This document shows positions 17,533-26,350 of a DNA stretch of 64,000 nucleotides, one piece after another; within the stretch, counting starts at the first letter, position 1, and each line of letters begins with the position of its first letter. A model generated the notes under the pieces. That model ran no database searches. It was not told where the DNA came from and saw only the letters and a list, made by a program, of their open reading frames with translations. The stretch spans positions 186,001 to 250,000 of the forward strand of contig NZ_JACHGP010000008.1 of NCBI RefSeq assembly GCF_014202335.1, given 5' to 3'. Source of the stretch: Mycobacterium sp. AZCC_0083 (GTDB lineage: Bacteria; Actinomycetota; Actinomycetes; Mycobacteriales; Mycobacteriaceae). Made by a program: the position numbers and the translations under genes.

Positions 17533-18492
17533 CTAGACGTTTTCGGAATACACGATCTTTTGACCGGGCGCCGGAGGTTGGTCATAGTTTGTTGAATCGG
17601 CGGGGTAGTAGAACCGTTCCAGCAACCGCGCCGATACGTTGTCGGGCGCGCGGAAACCTTCCCATGCTCCGACGAACTGGGCGAATCGGAACATCGGGAT
17701 GCTCAGCACGTTGCCGCGGAGGCGGTTGACCTTGACCGCTTCCCGGTAGTCGTCGGCGATGTTCGATACTGCGAGTTCCACGACCCTTGGCAGGGACATC
17801 TTCGACCCCTTGACGATTCGGGCGTAGGCCATCGCCTCGCGCCGATACCTGTTGCGGATGATGCTCCAGGTCTCCTCGTGCACGTGGACCACTGGCGCAT
17901 CCGCGATGTAGGCGATCTTGCACCCCCTGTCGAGGGCCTTCTTCGCGAAATCGAGGTCTTCAAGGCCGGTCAGAGTCTCGTCGTAGGGCGATTCCTGCCA
18001 TACCGATTTCAAGACGGCCGCGTTGGCGTTGTTGCTGAACGGATGGTCCTGGTCCCAGATGTTCTGATTGGGAAACCATTTCAGCATCACCCGCGATTCG
18101 GAGAACTTTGTTCGCTCATCTCCGACCTGGCGTCCGTACGCAATGGCCACACCGTCGCGGTCGAATGCGCCGACGATTTGCTCGACGTACGTGTCGTAGA
18201 CCGGGTAGACATGTGCCGAGGCGAACAACAGGATGTCACCACTTGCCGCGGCGCAGCCCTTGTTGAGCGCCCGCCCGAAGGAGAACTCATTCTTGGCGAT
18301 TGGCACTACGGTGCAGCCGGCGTCCTCGGCGATCGCGACAGTGTCGTCCGTAGAGCCCGAATCGACCAGGATGATTTCATCCAGTGTGACGGTCTGCTGC
18401 GCTAACCCCTTCAGCAACCGGCCGATGTGCTTGGCTTCGTTGTACGCGCGGATAACCGCCGATACTCGGCGACGTGGATTGATATCACTCAA
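17533..18492 (-). CDS. GT2 family glycosyltransferase
   Basis: About 319 residues of GT-A fold family 2 transferase: VSAVIRAYNEAKHIGRLL at the N-terminus, IILVDSGSTDDT with the nucleotide-binding Asp, and the EDLDFAKKAL acceptor motif near the middle. The open frame extends to 18639, but the promoter-proximal element (18583-18606) lies inside that extension and the extra residues look non-coding. I therefore prefer the TTG at 18492, directly before S-D-I-N-P-R-R-R. It is the first gene of a leftward six-gene unit (GT2, cytidylyltransferase, dehydrogenase, SDR, flippase, polymerase). Confidence 0.85.
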   Translation of the reverse strand: MSDINPRRRVSAVIRAYNEAKHIGRLLKGLAQQTVTLDEIILVDSGSTDDTVAIAEDAGCTVVPIAKNEFSFGRALNKGCAAASGDILLFASAHVYPVYDTYVEQIVGAFDRDGVAIAYGRQVGDERTKFSESRVMLKWFPNQNIWDQDHPFSNNANAAVLKSVWQESPYDETLTGLEDLDFAKKALDRGCKIAYIADAPVVHVHEETWSIIRNRYRREAMAYARIVKGSKMSLPRVVELAVSNIADDYREAVKVNRLRGNVLSIPMFRFAQFVGAWEGFRAPDNVSARLLERFYYPADSTNYDQPPAPGQKIVYSENV

Positions 18493-18582
18493 CGTTCGAC
18501 AACCACCACTCGACCAGGTGCCACGACAAGCCCGGCCTGGAAATCGGCATGAGTTGACGTTAGCCGTCCTCGTCGTGCGGGG

Positions 18583-18606
18583 GAATCGGGTGTTTCCCTG
18601 TCGTTG
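18583..18606 (-). promoter_or_regulatory. Shared locus promoter element, copy 3
   Basis: Read on the minus strand it contains GGGAAACACCCGATTC preceded by CAACGACA. It faces the GT2-to-Wzy operon. The candidate -10 (CTAACGT) lies 21 bp downstream of the CCCGAT core, similar to the spacing in the other copies. Confidence 0.6.
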
Positions 18607-18749
18607 AGTTTGCTTCGTCGACGAACACCCCAGGGTCACCTCCCTCAGACGAGGCGATGGCGGGGCTTACTCGAGCTCGGCGACGATCGAACTACCTGAT
18701 CTCGGCGTACACCGACGCGTGGCCGCGGATGGTCGGGGGTCGGGAGCGA

Positions 18750-18773
18750 CAACCATGGGGAAACACCCGATGC
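18750..18773 (+). promoter_or_regulatory. Shared locus promoter element, copy 2
   Basis: CAACCATGGGGAAACACC followed by CGATGC; nearly identical to copy 1 over 33 bp (18746-18778). The candidate -10 CAATAGT at 18790-18796 gives a leader of about 70 nt before the ATG at 18873. It drives the nucleotide-sugar and initiating-transferase genes. Confidence 0.6.
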
Positions 18774-18872
18774 GTCGTCCATCCGGTGGCAATAGTGTTG
18801 ATCTGCAAAGCGCTTGGGGTCTCAGAGTCTCCAGGGCGCCATGCTGAGGGCGAGTACATCTATGGGGGGTCC

Positions 18873-21197
18873 ATGGGGCGGCGGGCGGTAATTACTGGTG
18901 GCGCAGGCTTTGTCGGCTCACACATTGCGGAGAGGTTGCTGGCGCACGACATTGATGTGATATGCCTCGACAACTTCGTGACCGGGTCTGCCGACAACGT
19001 TGCGCACCTCCAAGCGCGCGATGGTTTCCGACTGATGAAGGTCGATGTCAGTGACTACATTTCGATCCCCGGGCCCGTTGACTACGTGTTGCACTTCGCC
19101 TCTCCGGCTTCACCGGTCGACTATGCCGAGCTTCCAATTCAGACGCTGAAGGCAGGCTCGCTGGGGACGCTGCACACCCTGGGCTTGGCGAAGGAGAAGG
19201 GGGCTCGTTATCTCCTCGCATCGACCTCGGAGACATATGGGGACCCGCTCGTCCATCCCCAACCGGAGAGTTACTGGGGCAATGTAAATCCGGTGGGGCC
19301 CCGTGCGTGTTACGACGAGGCGAAGCGCTTCGCCGAGGCACTCACCGTCTCGTACCGCAAGACGCACGGTGTCGACACCGCGATCATGCGGATCTTCAAC
19401 ACCTACGGCCCTCGGATGCGTCCCAATGACGGTCGTGCGATTCCCAACTTCATCACTCAGGCACTGGCCGGCGCCGCGATCACGATTCACGGCGACGGAA
19501 GTCAGACGCGATCGTTGTGCTACGTCGACGATTTGGTGGAGGGTGCGGTGCGGCTCTTGTTCTCCGATCTATCAGGTCCGGTGAACATCGGGAATCCGCA
19601 CGAAATGACCATCATCGAGCTGTCGCGGCTCATCCGCGAATTGACCGGATCAGACTCTCCGGTGGAGTTCACCGACCGCCCCCAGGACGATCCCTCGCAG
19701 CGCCAACCCGACATCACACTTGCGCGCAATCGACTTCATTGGGAACCGAGGATCAGTGCCCGCGACGGTCTGCTGGAGACTGTCGCCTGGTTCCGCGGTG
19801 GGGCCGACCGTGCATCACAGGTCGCCTCGCCGGTACCTCTTGGGGTCCGGGTTGGCCACGTTCAACCTCGGCACAAGGTGGCAGTCATCGGCACCGGTTA
19901 TGTCGGCGCGGTCACCTCTGTGTGCCTGGCCTTCCTCGGTCACTCCGTGTGCGGCCTGGACAGCGACTCCGTGCGCGCCGGCCAGCTCAATAACGGTCAG
20001 GCGCCGTTCGTCGAACCGGGATTGCCCGAGATGCTCAAGGCGACGCTGTCGACTGGCCGGCTGCGGTTCACCGACTGCCCTGCCGAGGCCCTCTCCGATG
20101 CGGACTTCGTCTTTCTCTGCGTGGGAACTCCGCCGGGGCCGGACGGATCCCCAGACCTTGGCCAGCTTGAGAGTGCAATCCAGTCCTTGGCACCGTACTT
20201 GCGCGCTGGTGCCGTGATCGTCAACAAGTCGACGGTGCCGGTCGGCTCAGGCAACTGGACACGCACGATTCTGGAGGATGCCCTGGAGGGAACTCGACAG
20301 CTGACCTTTCACGTCGTTTCCAATCCGGAGTTCCTTCGCGAGGGCTGCGCCATCGACGACTTCCTCTACCCGGACCGGATCGTGTTGGGAGGCACCACCG
20401 CGGACGTCAGCCGGGTCGCCGAGCTGTACGAGCCAGTGCTCGACCAGTCGTTCGACGGCGGACGGCGAGGTCTTCGCCCATCACTGATCACAACGGAACT
20501 GGCGTCCGCGGAAATGGTCAAGTACGCCGCGAACGCGTTCCTGGCAACCAAGATCAGTTTCGCCAATGAGATGGCACAGCTATGCGAACTGTTTGGTGCC
20601 GACGCTCGCGAGGTGCTGCCCGCCATTGGCGCCGACCACCGTGTCGGAAGCGCCTTCCTGAATCCCGGTGTCGGATGGGGTGGTTCGTGCTTCGGCAAGG
20701 ATGTCGCGGCGTTGATCTCGTCGAGCCAGGAGTATGGCTACACCCCGTCGATGCTGCAGGCCACTGTTGAGATCAACAAGTCGCAAAGGGCGAGCGCGGT
20801 ACGCAAGCTTCAGCGTGAGCTTCATATCCTGAAGGGCCGTCGGATCGCGCTGCTCGGGTTGACGTTCAAGCCCGGGACGGACGACCTTCGCGACTCTCCG
20901 GCGCTGGACATCGCGCGGCGATTGCTAGCCGCCGGCGTCGCGGTCTCGGCCTTCGACCCGGTCATCAAGGCGTTGCCCGCGGAATTCGGGGCCATGAGGC
21001 TGACACGCGACGTCTACGAGGCGGCCGAGCGGGTGGACGCGGTTGTCGTGACTACGGAATGGCCGGAGTTCCGTCTGATCGATCCCGCCGGGCTGCGTCG
21101 CGTCATGCGCGGCGACCTAATCGTGGACGGCCGAAATTGCCTGCCAGAAGCCAACTTCGCTGGATCAGGCCTACGGCTGGTCGGGTTCGGCTGGTGA
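18873..21197 (+). CDS. Bifunctional fusion: UDP-glucuronate decarboxylase (UXS)-UDP-glucose 6-dehydrogenase (UGD)
   Basis: 774 residues from the ATG at 18873; the 72 codons upstream in the same frame cover the promoter and are rejected. Residues 1-310 are an extended SDR of the UDP-xylose synthase type: TGGAGFVG, STSETYGDP with Glu120, Tyr147/Lys151 (YDEAK) and Arg213 in TRSLCYVDDLVEG, the residues that mark decarboxylases. After a linker of about 20 residues, 334-774 is a complete UDP-glucose dehydrogenase: VAVIGTGYVG, NPEFLREG, Lys550 (VKYAANAFLATK) and catalytic Cys606 (GWGGSCFGKD). Both active sites look intact. One polypeptide should therefore convert UDP-Glc to UDP-GlcA and on to UDP-Xyl. 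The order is the reverse of the reaction order. It is followed after 31 bp by the initiating transferase. Confidence 0.88.
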   Translation: MGRRAVITGGAGFVGSHIAERLLAHDIDVICLDNFVTGSADNVAHLQARDGFRLMKVDVSDYISIPGPVDYVLHFASPASPVDYAELPIQTLKAGSLGTLHTLGLAKEKGARYLLASTSETYGDPLVHPQPESYWGNVNPVGPRACYDEAKRFAEALTVSYRKTHGVDTAIMRIFNTYGPRMRPNDGRAIPNFITQALAGAAITIHGDGSQTRSLCYVDDLVEGAVRLLFSDLSGPVNIGNPHEMTIIELSRLIRELTGSDSPVEFTDRPQDDPSQRQPDITLARNRLHWEPRISARDGLLETVAWFRGGADRASQVASPVPLGVRVGHVQPRHKVAVIGTGYVGAVTSVCLAFLGHSVCGLDSDSVRAGQLNNGQAPFVEPGLPEMLKATLSTGRLRFTDCPAEALSDADFVFLCVGTPPGPDGSPDLGQLESAIQSLAPYLRAGAVIVNKSTVPVGSGNWTRTILEDALEGTRQLTFHVVSNPEFLREGCAIDDFLYPDRIVLGGTTADVSRVAELYEPVLDQSFDGGRRGLRPSLITTELASAEMVKYAANAFLATKISFANEMAQLCELFGADAREVLPAIGADHRVGSAFLNPGVGWGGSCFGKDVAALISSSQEYGYTPSMLQATVEINKSQRASAVRKLQRELHILKGRRIALLGLTFKPGTDDLRDSPALDIARRLLAAGVAVSAFDPVIKALPAEFGAMRLTRDVYEAAERVDAVVVTTEWPEFRLIDPAGLRRVMRGDLIVDGRNCLPEANFAGSGLRLVGFGW

Positions 21198-21228
21198 CGC
21201 CGCGCCTCACGACCCACTAGGAGTCACC

Positions 21229-22692
21229 ATGTCGATCGAGATCACGCCTGCGAGTTCAGCTACTCATGAACCTGGTCGCACCGCGCCAATACCCAAGCAG
21301 CCTGATAAGGACACGAAACAGGCGCACAGGCTCGGCCTTCAGCACCGCTACTTTCTGCAGATCGCCGATGTGGTGACGCTGACGGCCTCTGCGGTCATCG
21401 GTGCGGTGACCCTTAGCCTCGTGAGCTCGGCACGCGCGGGAGGCCTCGGCGTTCGAGACGTGGCGCTCGCGGCCGTGGCGATGGCTGTGGCGCTGCACCT
21501 GCACGGGCTGTACCACCGACCCGCCTCGCGGCTGCGGCCGAGCGAGTGGTGGCGGCCTGCGGTGATCGCGCGTTGTCTGCCAACAGCTGCCCTACTTGCC
21601 CTCGCCGCCGACGCATTCGTCCTCGGCGATCGGCGATTGATGACCCTGACAGCTGCGGTGGCGATGACATTGCCCGCCATCGTCCTGGTTCCGTTCGGGC
21701 GTCGACTCGTCGTCCGCATGTTCGACCCGACGGTGAGCCGCATTCTGGTGATCGGGACAGGACCGATTTCGGTCCGGCTGACCTCGAGGCTGCAAAGGTG
21801 CCCGGACACGCTCGTGGTCGGGCATGTCGACGACAATGCGGCACCAGGCACCCCCGTACTCGGCGGGCTCGCCGATCTATCCGCCGTCTGCGCCGCCTAT
21901 GAGATCGACCGCGTCATCGTCGGCTTTCCGAACACTAGTGACGCCATCGTGCTCGAAGCGCTGCGTCAGCTGCAGGGCCAGGTGCCGGTGTCTGAGATCC
22001 CGCGTTACTTTGAGCTGCACAATTGGCGCAGCGAAGCCGAGGAGCTGCACGGCCTCACACTGATGCACTTGCCCACTGCGTCGCTGGGTCCGAGCGCACG
22101 AATCATGAAGCGGCTCATTGACGTCACGCTCGCGACATGTGCGCTATTGGCCGCCAGCCCCGTCTTGTTGATCATCGCAGCGGCCATCAAGTTCGACAGC
22201 CGCGGCCCGGTTTTCTTCCGCCAGGAGCGAATCGGCCGAGCTGGTAAACCGTTCCGAATCTTCAAGTTCCGCTCGATGACTGCTGACGCATGGCAGCAGC
22301 GCGACACGGTCACACAACTCAACGAGGTTGATGGGCCGTTGTTCAAGATGGAGAATGATCCAAGGGTTACCCGGGTCGGCGCTTTGATCCGCAAAACCAG
22401 CCTCGATGAACTGCCTCAACTAATCAATGTGGTTCGGGGCGAAATGTCTTTGGTTGGTCCGCGGCCACTGCCCACGGAAGAGTCCGACCGCATCGACGGC
22501 GCCGCGCTGGCCCGCCTTGATGTCAAGCCGGGCATCACCGGGCTGTGGCAGGTCTGCGGTCGTAGCGATCTGGCTTACGCCGACCTCCAGCATCTCGACT
22601 CGGTGTACGTCCAGTCATGGTCTCTGATGTGGGACCTGCGGATCATGGGGCAAACACCGCACGCTGTATTCGGGCGTAGCGGCGCCTACTGA
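21229..22692 (+). CDS. Polyprenyl glycosylphosphotransferase (WbaP/CpsE-type initiating sugar-phosphate transferase)
   Basis: 487 residues. Four to five transmembrane helices (about 40-150) are followed by a Rossmann-like CoA-binding-type domain (RILVIGTGPISVRL). A further helix near 290 leads into the catalytic bac_transf domain, with PVFFRQERIGRAGKPFRIFK, KTSLDELPQLINVVRGEM, LVGPRPLP and KPGITGLWQV. These enzymes put the first sugar-1-phosphate on undecaprenyl phosphate and so start repeat-unit assembly. The ATG has a GGAG site 7 nt upstream. It follows the UXS-UGD fusion by 31 bp and probably shares its promoter. The donor could be UDP-Glc or UDP-Gal, as is common in the family, but this cannot be decided. 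Confidence 0.92.
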   Translation: MSIEITPASSATHEPGRTAPIPKQPDKDTKQAHRLGLQHRYFLQIADVVTLTASAVIGAVTLSLVSSARAGGLGVRDVALAAVAMAVALHLHGLYHRPASRLRPSEWWRPAVIARCLPTAALLALAADAFVLGDRRLMTLTAAVAMTLPAIVLVPFGRRLVVRMFDPTVSRILVIGTGPISVRLTSRLQRCPDTLVVGHVDDNAAPGTPVLGGLADLSAVCAAYEIDRVIVGFPNTSDAIVLEALRQLQGQVPVSEIPRYFELHNWRSEAEELHGLTLMHLPTASLGPSARIMKRLIDVTLATCALLAASPVLLIIAAAIKFDSRGPVFFRQERIGRAGKPFRIFKFRSMTADAWQQRDTVTQLNEVDGPLFKMENDPRVTRVGALIRKTSLDELPQLINVVRGEMSLVGPRPLPTEESDRIDGAALARLDVKPGITGLWQVCGRSDLAYADLQHLDSVYVQSWSLMWDLRIMGQTPHAVFGRSGAY

Positions 22693-22824
22693 CGCTCTCT
22701 ACCTTCCCTTGCCACGTGCGTGGATCCAGCCACGATTGCTGGCGCGTCTGGCACCACCTGCTCGTCCCGCTCTTCCCGCTCGCCGTAGGTCGTCAACGAG
22801 TTTCACGCTAGGCGGTGCAGGATT

Positions 22825-24222
22825 TCAGCGCGGCTGGTTCGTCGGCGGCTCGGGGCGTGATGGTCGCTGCGTGCTGTCATGGCCGTAGTAGTCGTAGCTG
22901 TACGATGCATTTCCGCGCGTGGGGGTCATGGTGAATACCGCGCCGAGGAGGGGAGCGCCGACATCCTCGAGTGTTCCCACCGCGTGTGCTAGATGGTCGC
23001 GTTTGGTCTGCCCGAAGCGGGCAATCATGAGCGCTCCATCAGAACTAGCTGCCAGAATTGCGGCATCCGTGACCGCAAGCAGCGGGGACGAATCCACGAT
23101 GACATAGTCGAAATTCGCCCGCAATTCGCTAAGAACTTTTTGCGCTGCCAATGACCCAAGGAGCTCGCTCGGATTCGGCGGAACGGTCCCCGAGGTAAGG
23201 ACCGTCAGTCTCGGAAATATCGATTTCTGCAGGACGTCAGAAAGCGACGTCGTGCCACTTAGCACTGTACTGAATCCCACTACCCCTATTAGACCGAGGT
23301 GCTTGTCCAACATGGGGCGGCGCATATCGCCATCGACGAGTACTACGTTGTGCTCGGCCTCGGCCAACGCCAACGCAATGTTAATCGCCGTCGTTGTTTT
23401 GCCCTCATGCGGCATGGAGCTGGTGACGATGATTACGCGGGGCGGATTATCGACGGCGAGGAATTGCAGATTCGTCCGAAGCTTGCGAAATGCTTCGGCA
23501 ATTGCTGAGTTATCCTTGTCGAAGTGTATGTCCGGTTGGTTCCGAAGTTCTTTGTCGAGCGGAATGCTACCGACGAGTCCGACATGGGTGATCTCTTCAA
23601 GCATCTGTCGATCTTTGACGGTGTTGTCCAGCACTTCGCGGAGAACCGCCAGACCAGTACCCAGTCCTAAGCCGACAGCGAGGCCAACAATAAGGTTGAG
23701 TATCGTATTCGGAGATACCGGCCGCTTCGGAATCGATGCCCGTTGCTCGACAACAACACGTGCGTCGGGTCTGGCCCCATTTTCCGGAGTTTCCAATTCG
23801 CGTACCATGACGACGAACTCATCAGATAATGCGTTGGCAACGTCACGTGCACGGACGGGTGATTCATCAAGTACGGCTACGGCTATCAGGACCGAGTCGG
23901 GCTTCGTTGTCGCCTGAACGTTTTCGCGCAGCGTTTCTGCGTTCATATCGAGCCCGAGTTTGTCGATAGTGCGCTGCGCCAGAGTCTCGCCCATCAGCAG
24001 ATCGGTGTACGAGATTACGCGTTGTTGGGAAAAGAGGTTGCCCTGATACATCTCGGTTACGGACGAGCTGGACGCGGTCGACACGAAGAGCCTCGTCGAA
24101 GCCTGGTAGAGCGGTGTCGCGAGTAGCGTGGCCGTGATGGCTCCCAGAATCGCGGCCAGCGTCGTAATGCATACGGTGAGCCACCGGGAACGCAGCAGTT
24201 TTATGAAGCCTTGAAGAGTCAA
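22825..24222 (-). CDS. Fused Wzz-type chain-length regulator/BY-kinase (tyrosine-protein kinase)
   Basis: 465 residues. The Wzz domain has transmembrane helices at about 15-35 and 172-194, with an extracytoplasmic segment and the proline-rich SIPKRPVSPNT just before TM2. The cytoplasmic BY-kinase domain shows Walker A SMPHEGKTTT (269-278), Walker A' VVLVDGDMRRP (293-303) and Walker B FDYVIVDSSPLL. The C-terminus has a tyrosine cluster (YSYDYY), the usual autophosphorylation tail. Such proteins control chain length and export in Wzy systems. No tyrosine phosphatase gene is visible in the window. It points away from the PHPT gene, and a promoter with TATACT is suggested near 24290 on the minus strand. 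Confidence 0.92.
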   Translation of the reverse strand: MTLQGFIKLLRSRWLTVCITTLAAILGAITATLLATPLYQASTRLFVSTASSSSVTEMYQGNLFSQQRVISYTDLLMGETLAQRTIDKLGLDMNAETLRENVQATTKPDSVLIAVAVLDESPVRARDVANALSDEFVVMVRELETPENGARPDARVVVEQRASIPKRPVSPNTILNLIVGLAVGLGLGTGLAVLREVLDNTVKDRQMLEEITHVGLVGSIPLDKELRNQPDIHFDKDNSAIAEAFRKLRTNLQFLAVDNPPRVIIVTSSMPHEGKTTTAINIALALAEAEHNVVLVDGDMRRPMLDKHLGLIGVVGFSTVLSGTTSLSDVLQKSIFPRLTVLTSGTVPPNPSELLGSLAAQKVLSELRANFDYVIVDSSPLLAVTDAAILAASSDGALMIARFGQTKRDHLAHAVGTLEDVGAPLLGAVFTMTPTRGNASYSYDYYGHDSTQRPSRPEPPTNQPR

Positions 24223-24387
24223 TGCCGCCCCTTAACCGCTGATTGCCCGGCTCTCCGTGCTGCGTCATCGGACGCAGCATTCTGCGAAAGTATACCGTTC
24301 ATAGTTTCCGCACAGCTCTGTAATGCGAATAGCGACGTGCAGAGCAAGACGTTGGATATGCTCGCTTTGTCGTTGCGGGCCTCGGCC

Positions 24388-26247
24388 TCATCCCGGACAT
24401 TCGGGCACCGATATGCCGGGAGTGACGGAATCCAGCAACGGCTGAATCGGAACGCGCGGTGTACCCGGTGACGTCGGTTCGGAAAGGTGGAAGCTTAATT
24501 CGCCGCTTTTGCCTGGGGGTATGGCGACCTGTACTTCGAAGCTGGGGTGACCGCGTTCGGCGTTGGTGAATGTCGGCACCCGCTGTCCATTGGCAATTAC
24601 ACTCACCAATTTCGCATCTTTCGTTGCGAGAAGACGAACCGAGGTCAGCATGGTGCCGCTTGGGACCGCGATCGGGATTTGGGGAAGAAGGCCAGCCGAA
24701 CTGGCGACGTAATCCGGTAATGACTTGTCCGGCGCCGTGCTTGTCAACCGGATAGTGACGGTCGACATTCTTCTGTCCCCATCGCAGCCGTCGGCTGCGT
24801 ATTCGATTTGTCGCCTTAGATAATAGTCCATCTTGTTCCCGCCCAGATTGTTGATAACGACCTCGGCGTACGGTGCGGGATCATTCGGAATGGCATGTGC
24901 GAGTGGGGTTTCCTCAAGAAGTTTCTGGTCGGCCGGCGACGAACTCCACAGCGCGATTCGGCGTTCACTGACCGCCTTACCCAAGGCATCGAGCAGCTTA
25001 CGCGGCGATTCGACCCCGGCGGTCATTTTCTGGACGACGGCGGTGGCGATATCCTGCAGGTAATTTTTGCGCGCGGTCTGGTCCGTAGGAAACCGGATAT
25101 AGGCGGCCGATTCCGTCAACTCGACCACGTTGTCCTTCGTTACTACCTCGCCGTCCGGCATTGTCACGGATCCTTCCGCGCCGAGCACATAGCTCAGGGC
25201 GACCGGGTCGATGGCGATGACTCCGTCCACATTCATTCCCGACTGCTGATCCCACATCGACTTCCAGATTTGGGCCGCGTTGGGAAAGTGCGAGCTTTGA
25301 TTGCTATTGCGAAAGTCGGTGAATGGATTGGTGAATCCGTATTGTTGTGTGAATTCCTGGCCAAGGTCGATGGGCGCGGAAGCCCCTTTGAGTTCGGTGT
25401 TTGGCTCCAATGAATCCACGGTGGCATCGCCATTGTCGAATCGAAGGATTCCAAATCCGCCGAGCAAGCCACCGGTGCCGCGTGCTTCGGCATTCGTTTG
25501 GAATCCCATGAAATAAGTCCTAGGGCCGTCCGCACCCATCATCGACGGTGCGAGACGTGCGGCCATAGCCGTATTCTGGATCGTCGTCGAAATGTCAGAG
25601 ATTTGCGCTTGAAGTTGTGCGCGAGCGTCGCGGAGAAGCGACAGGTATTTGGGGTCTGAAATCGCCCGGGTATCAGCGTCGAGTTTTGTGGTGGCAGCTG
25701 ATATCTCGCTCAGCTTGGGTGCAGCGTCGCGGAGCAGTTGCACGTTCAAGCGGTTGCTTTCGAGCAACCGGTCCGGTGAGATCGCAGCTCCGACTTGTTC
25801 GGAGGGCTGCAATACGTCGTCTACCAGGCCCAGTACGACATCAGTTATCTGTTGACCCGTCTCGAAGGGGCTGCCCAGCCATGGCACGACGGACGCGATG
25901 TTCCATGGCAGCGAATGAGCCGCGTCGCGTGCTGTCTGGGCATGGGAATGCGCGTTGCTTACCCATTTCGCGGCGTCCTCGGAATTCCCCTGCGATAGCG
26001 CATCTTTCGCCTGCTCGGCGCTGTGGCGCGCTTGCTCGAGGTTCGACTTCGCATTGAGGGCTTCCGAGCCCAGCCAGCACCCAAACGCTACGAGTGCGAT
26101 GAGCAGGACGAGCCCGGTCCACCCGACGTCACTGCGACGCCAATACTTCGGTAGCCACCTTGATCGGCGCCCGTCGTCGACCACTTCGGGAGAGCCATCT
26201 TCGCCGTCCGACTCATGTTTGAACGGGTGTCGCGGAAAGATGCGCAC
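24388..26247 (-). CDS. DUF4012 membrane-anchored protein of the polysaccharide locus
   Basis: 619 residues: a basic cytoplasmic N-terminus, one transmembrane helix (about residues 44-62, LVLLIALVAFGCWLGSEAL), a coiled-coil-prone Ala/Gln-rich stretch to about 240, then the DUF4012 domain with FQTNAEARGTGGLLGGFG. The family is found in actinobacterial exopolysaccharide and cell-wall glycan loci and is distantly like LytR-CpsA-Psr proteins. A role in attaching or finishing the exported polymer outside the membrane is plausible but unproven. Codon use is noticeably more A/T-rich than in the rpo region. Confidence 0.8.
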   Translation of the reverse strand: MRIFPRHPFKHESDGEDGSPEVVDDGRRSRWLPKYWRRSDVGWTGLVLLIALVAFGCWLGSEALNAKSNLEQARHSAEQAKDALSQGNSEDAAKWVSNAHSHAQTARDAAHSLPWNIASVVPWLGSPFETGQQITDVVLGLVDDVLQPSEQVGAAISPDRLLESNRLNVQLLRDAAPKLSEISAATTKLDADTRAISDPKYLSLLRDARAQLQAQISDISTTIQNTAMAARLAPSMMGADGPRTYFMGFQTNAEARGTGGLLGGFGILRFDNGDATVDSLEPNTELKGASAPIDLGQEFTQQYGFTNPFTDFRNSNQSSHFPNAAQIWKSMWDQQSGMNVDGVIAIDPVALSYVLGAEGSVTMPDGEVVTKDNVVELTESAAYIRFPTDQTARKNYLQDIATAVVQKMTAGVESPRKLLDALGKAVSERRIALWSSSPADQKLLEETPLAHAIPNDPAPYAEVVINNLGGNKMDYYLRRQIEYAADGCDGDRRMSTVTIRLTSTAPDKSLPDYVASSAGLLPQIPIAVPSGTMLTSVRLLATKDAKLVSVIANGQRVPTFTNAERGHPSFEVQVAIPPGKSGELSFHLSEPTSPGTPRVPIQPLLDSVTPGISVPECPG

Positions 26248-26350
26248 TCAGGGGTCTCCTGTGCTCGACCGGGGTCTGCACTACGCGGGTGCAGCCATGA
26301 CAGGCGTGGCTCTGGACGACGCACTAGCGGGCGAGCCCCGTCGGAGGCGA

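Larger units (their letters stand above)
18493..18872. promoter_or_regulatory. Divergent control region between the GT2 operon and the UXS-UGD gene
   Basis: 380 bp carrying two copies of the shared locus element in opposite orientation (18583-18606 minus, 18750-18773 plus), each about 90-100 bp from the start codon it faces. AT-rich -10 candidates follow each: CTAACGT (18557-18563, minus) and CAATAGT (18790-18796, plus). No convincing coding sequence is present, so the longer upstream frames of both flanking genes are rejected. Confidence 0.6.

Noticed and set aside
18657..18872. N-terminal extension of the UXS-UGD frame
   Set aside because: It would include the shared promoter element and a candidate -10; the extra 72 residues are not SDR-like, and the Rossmann motif starts just after the ATG at 18873.
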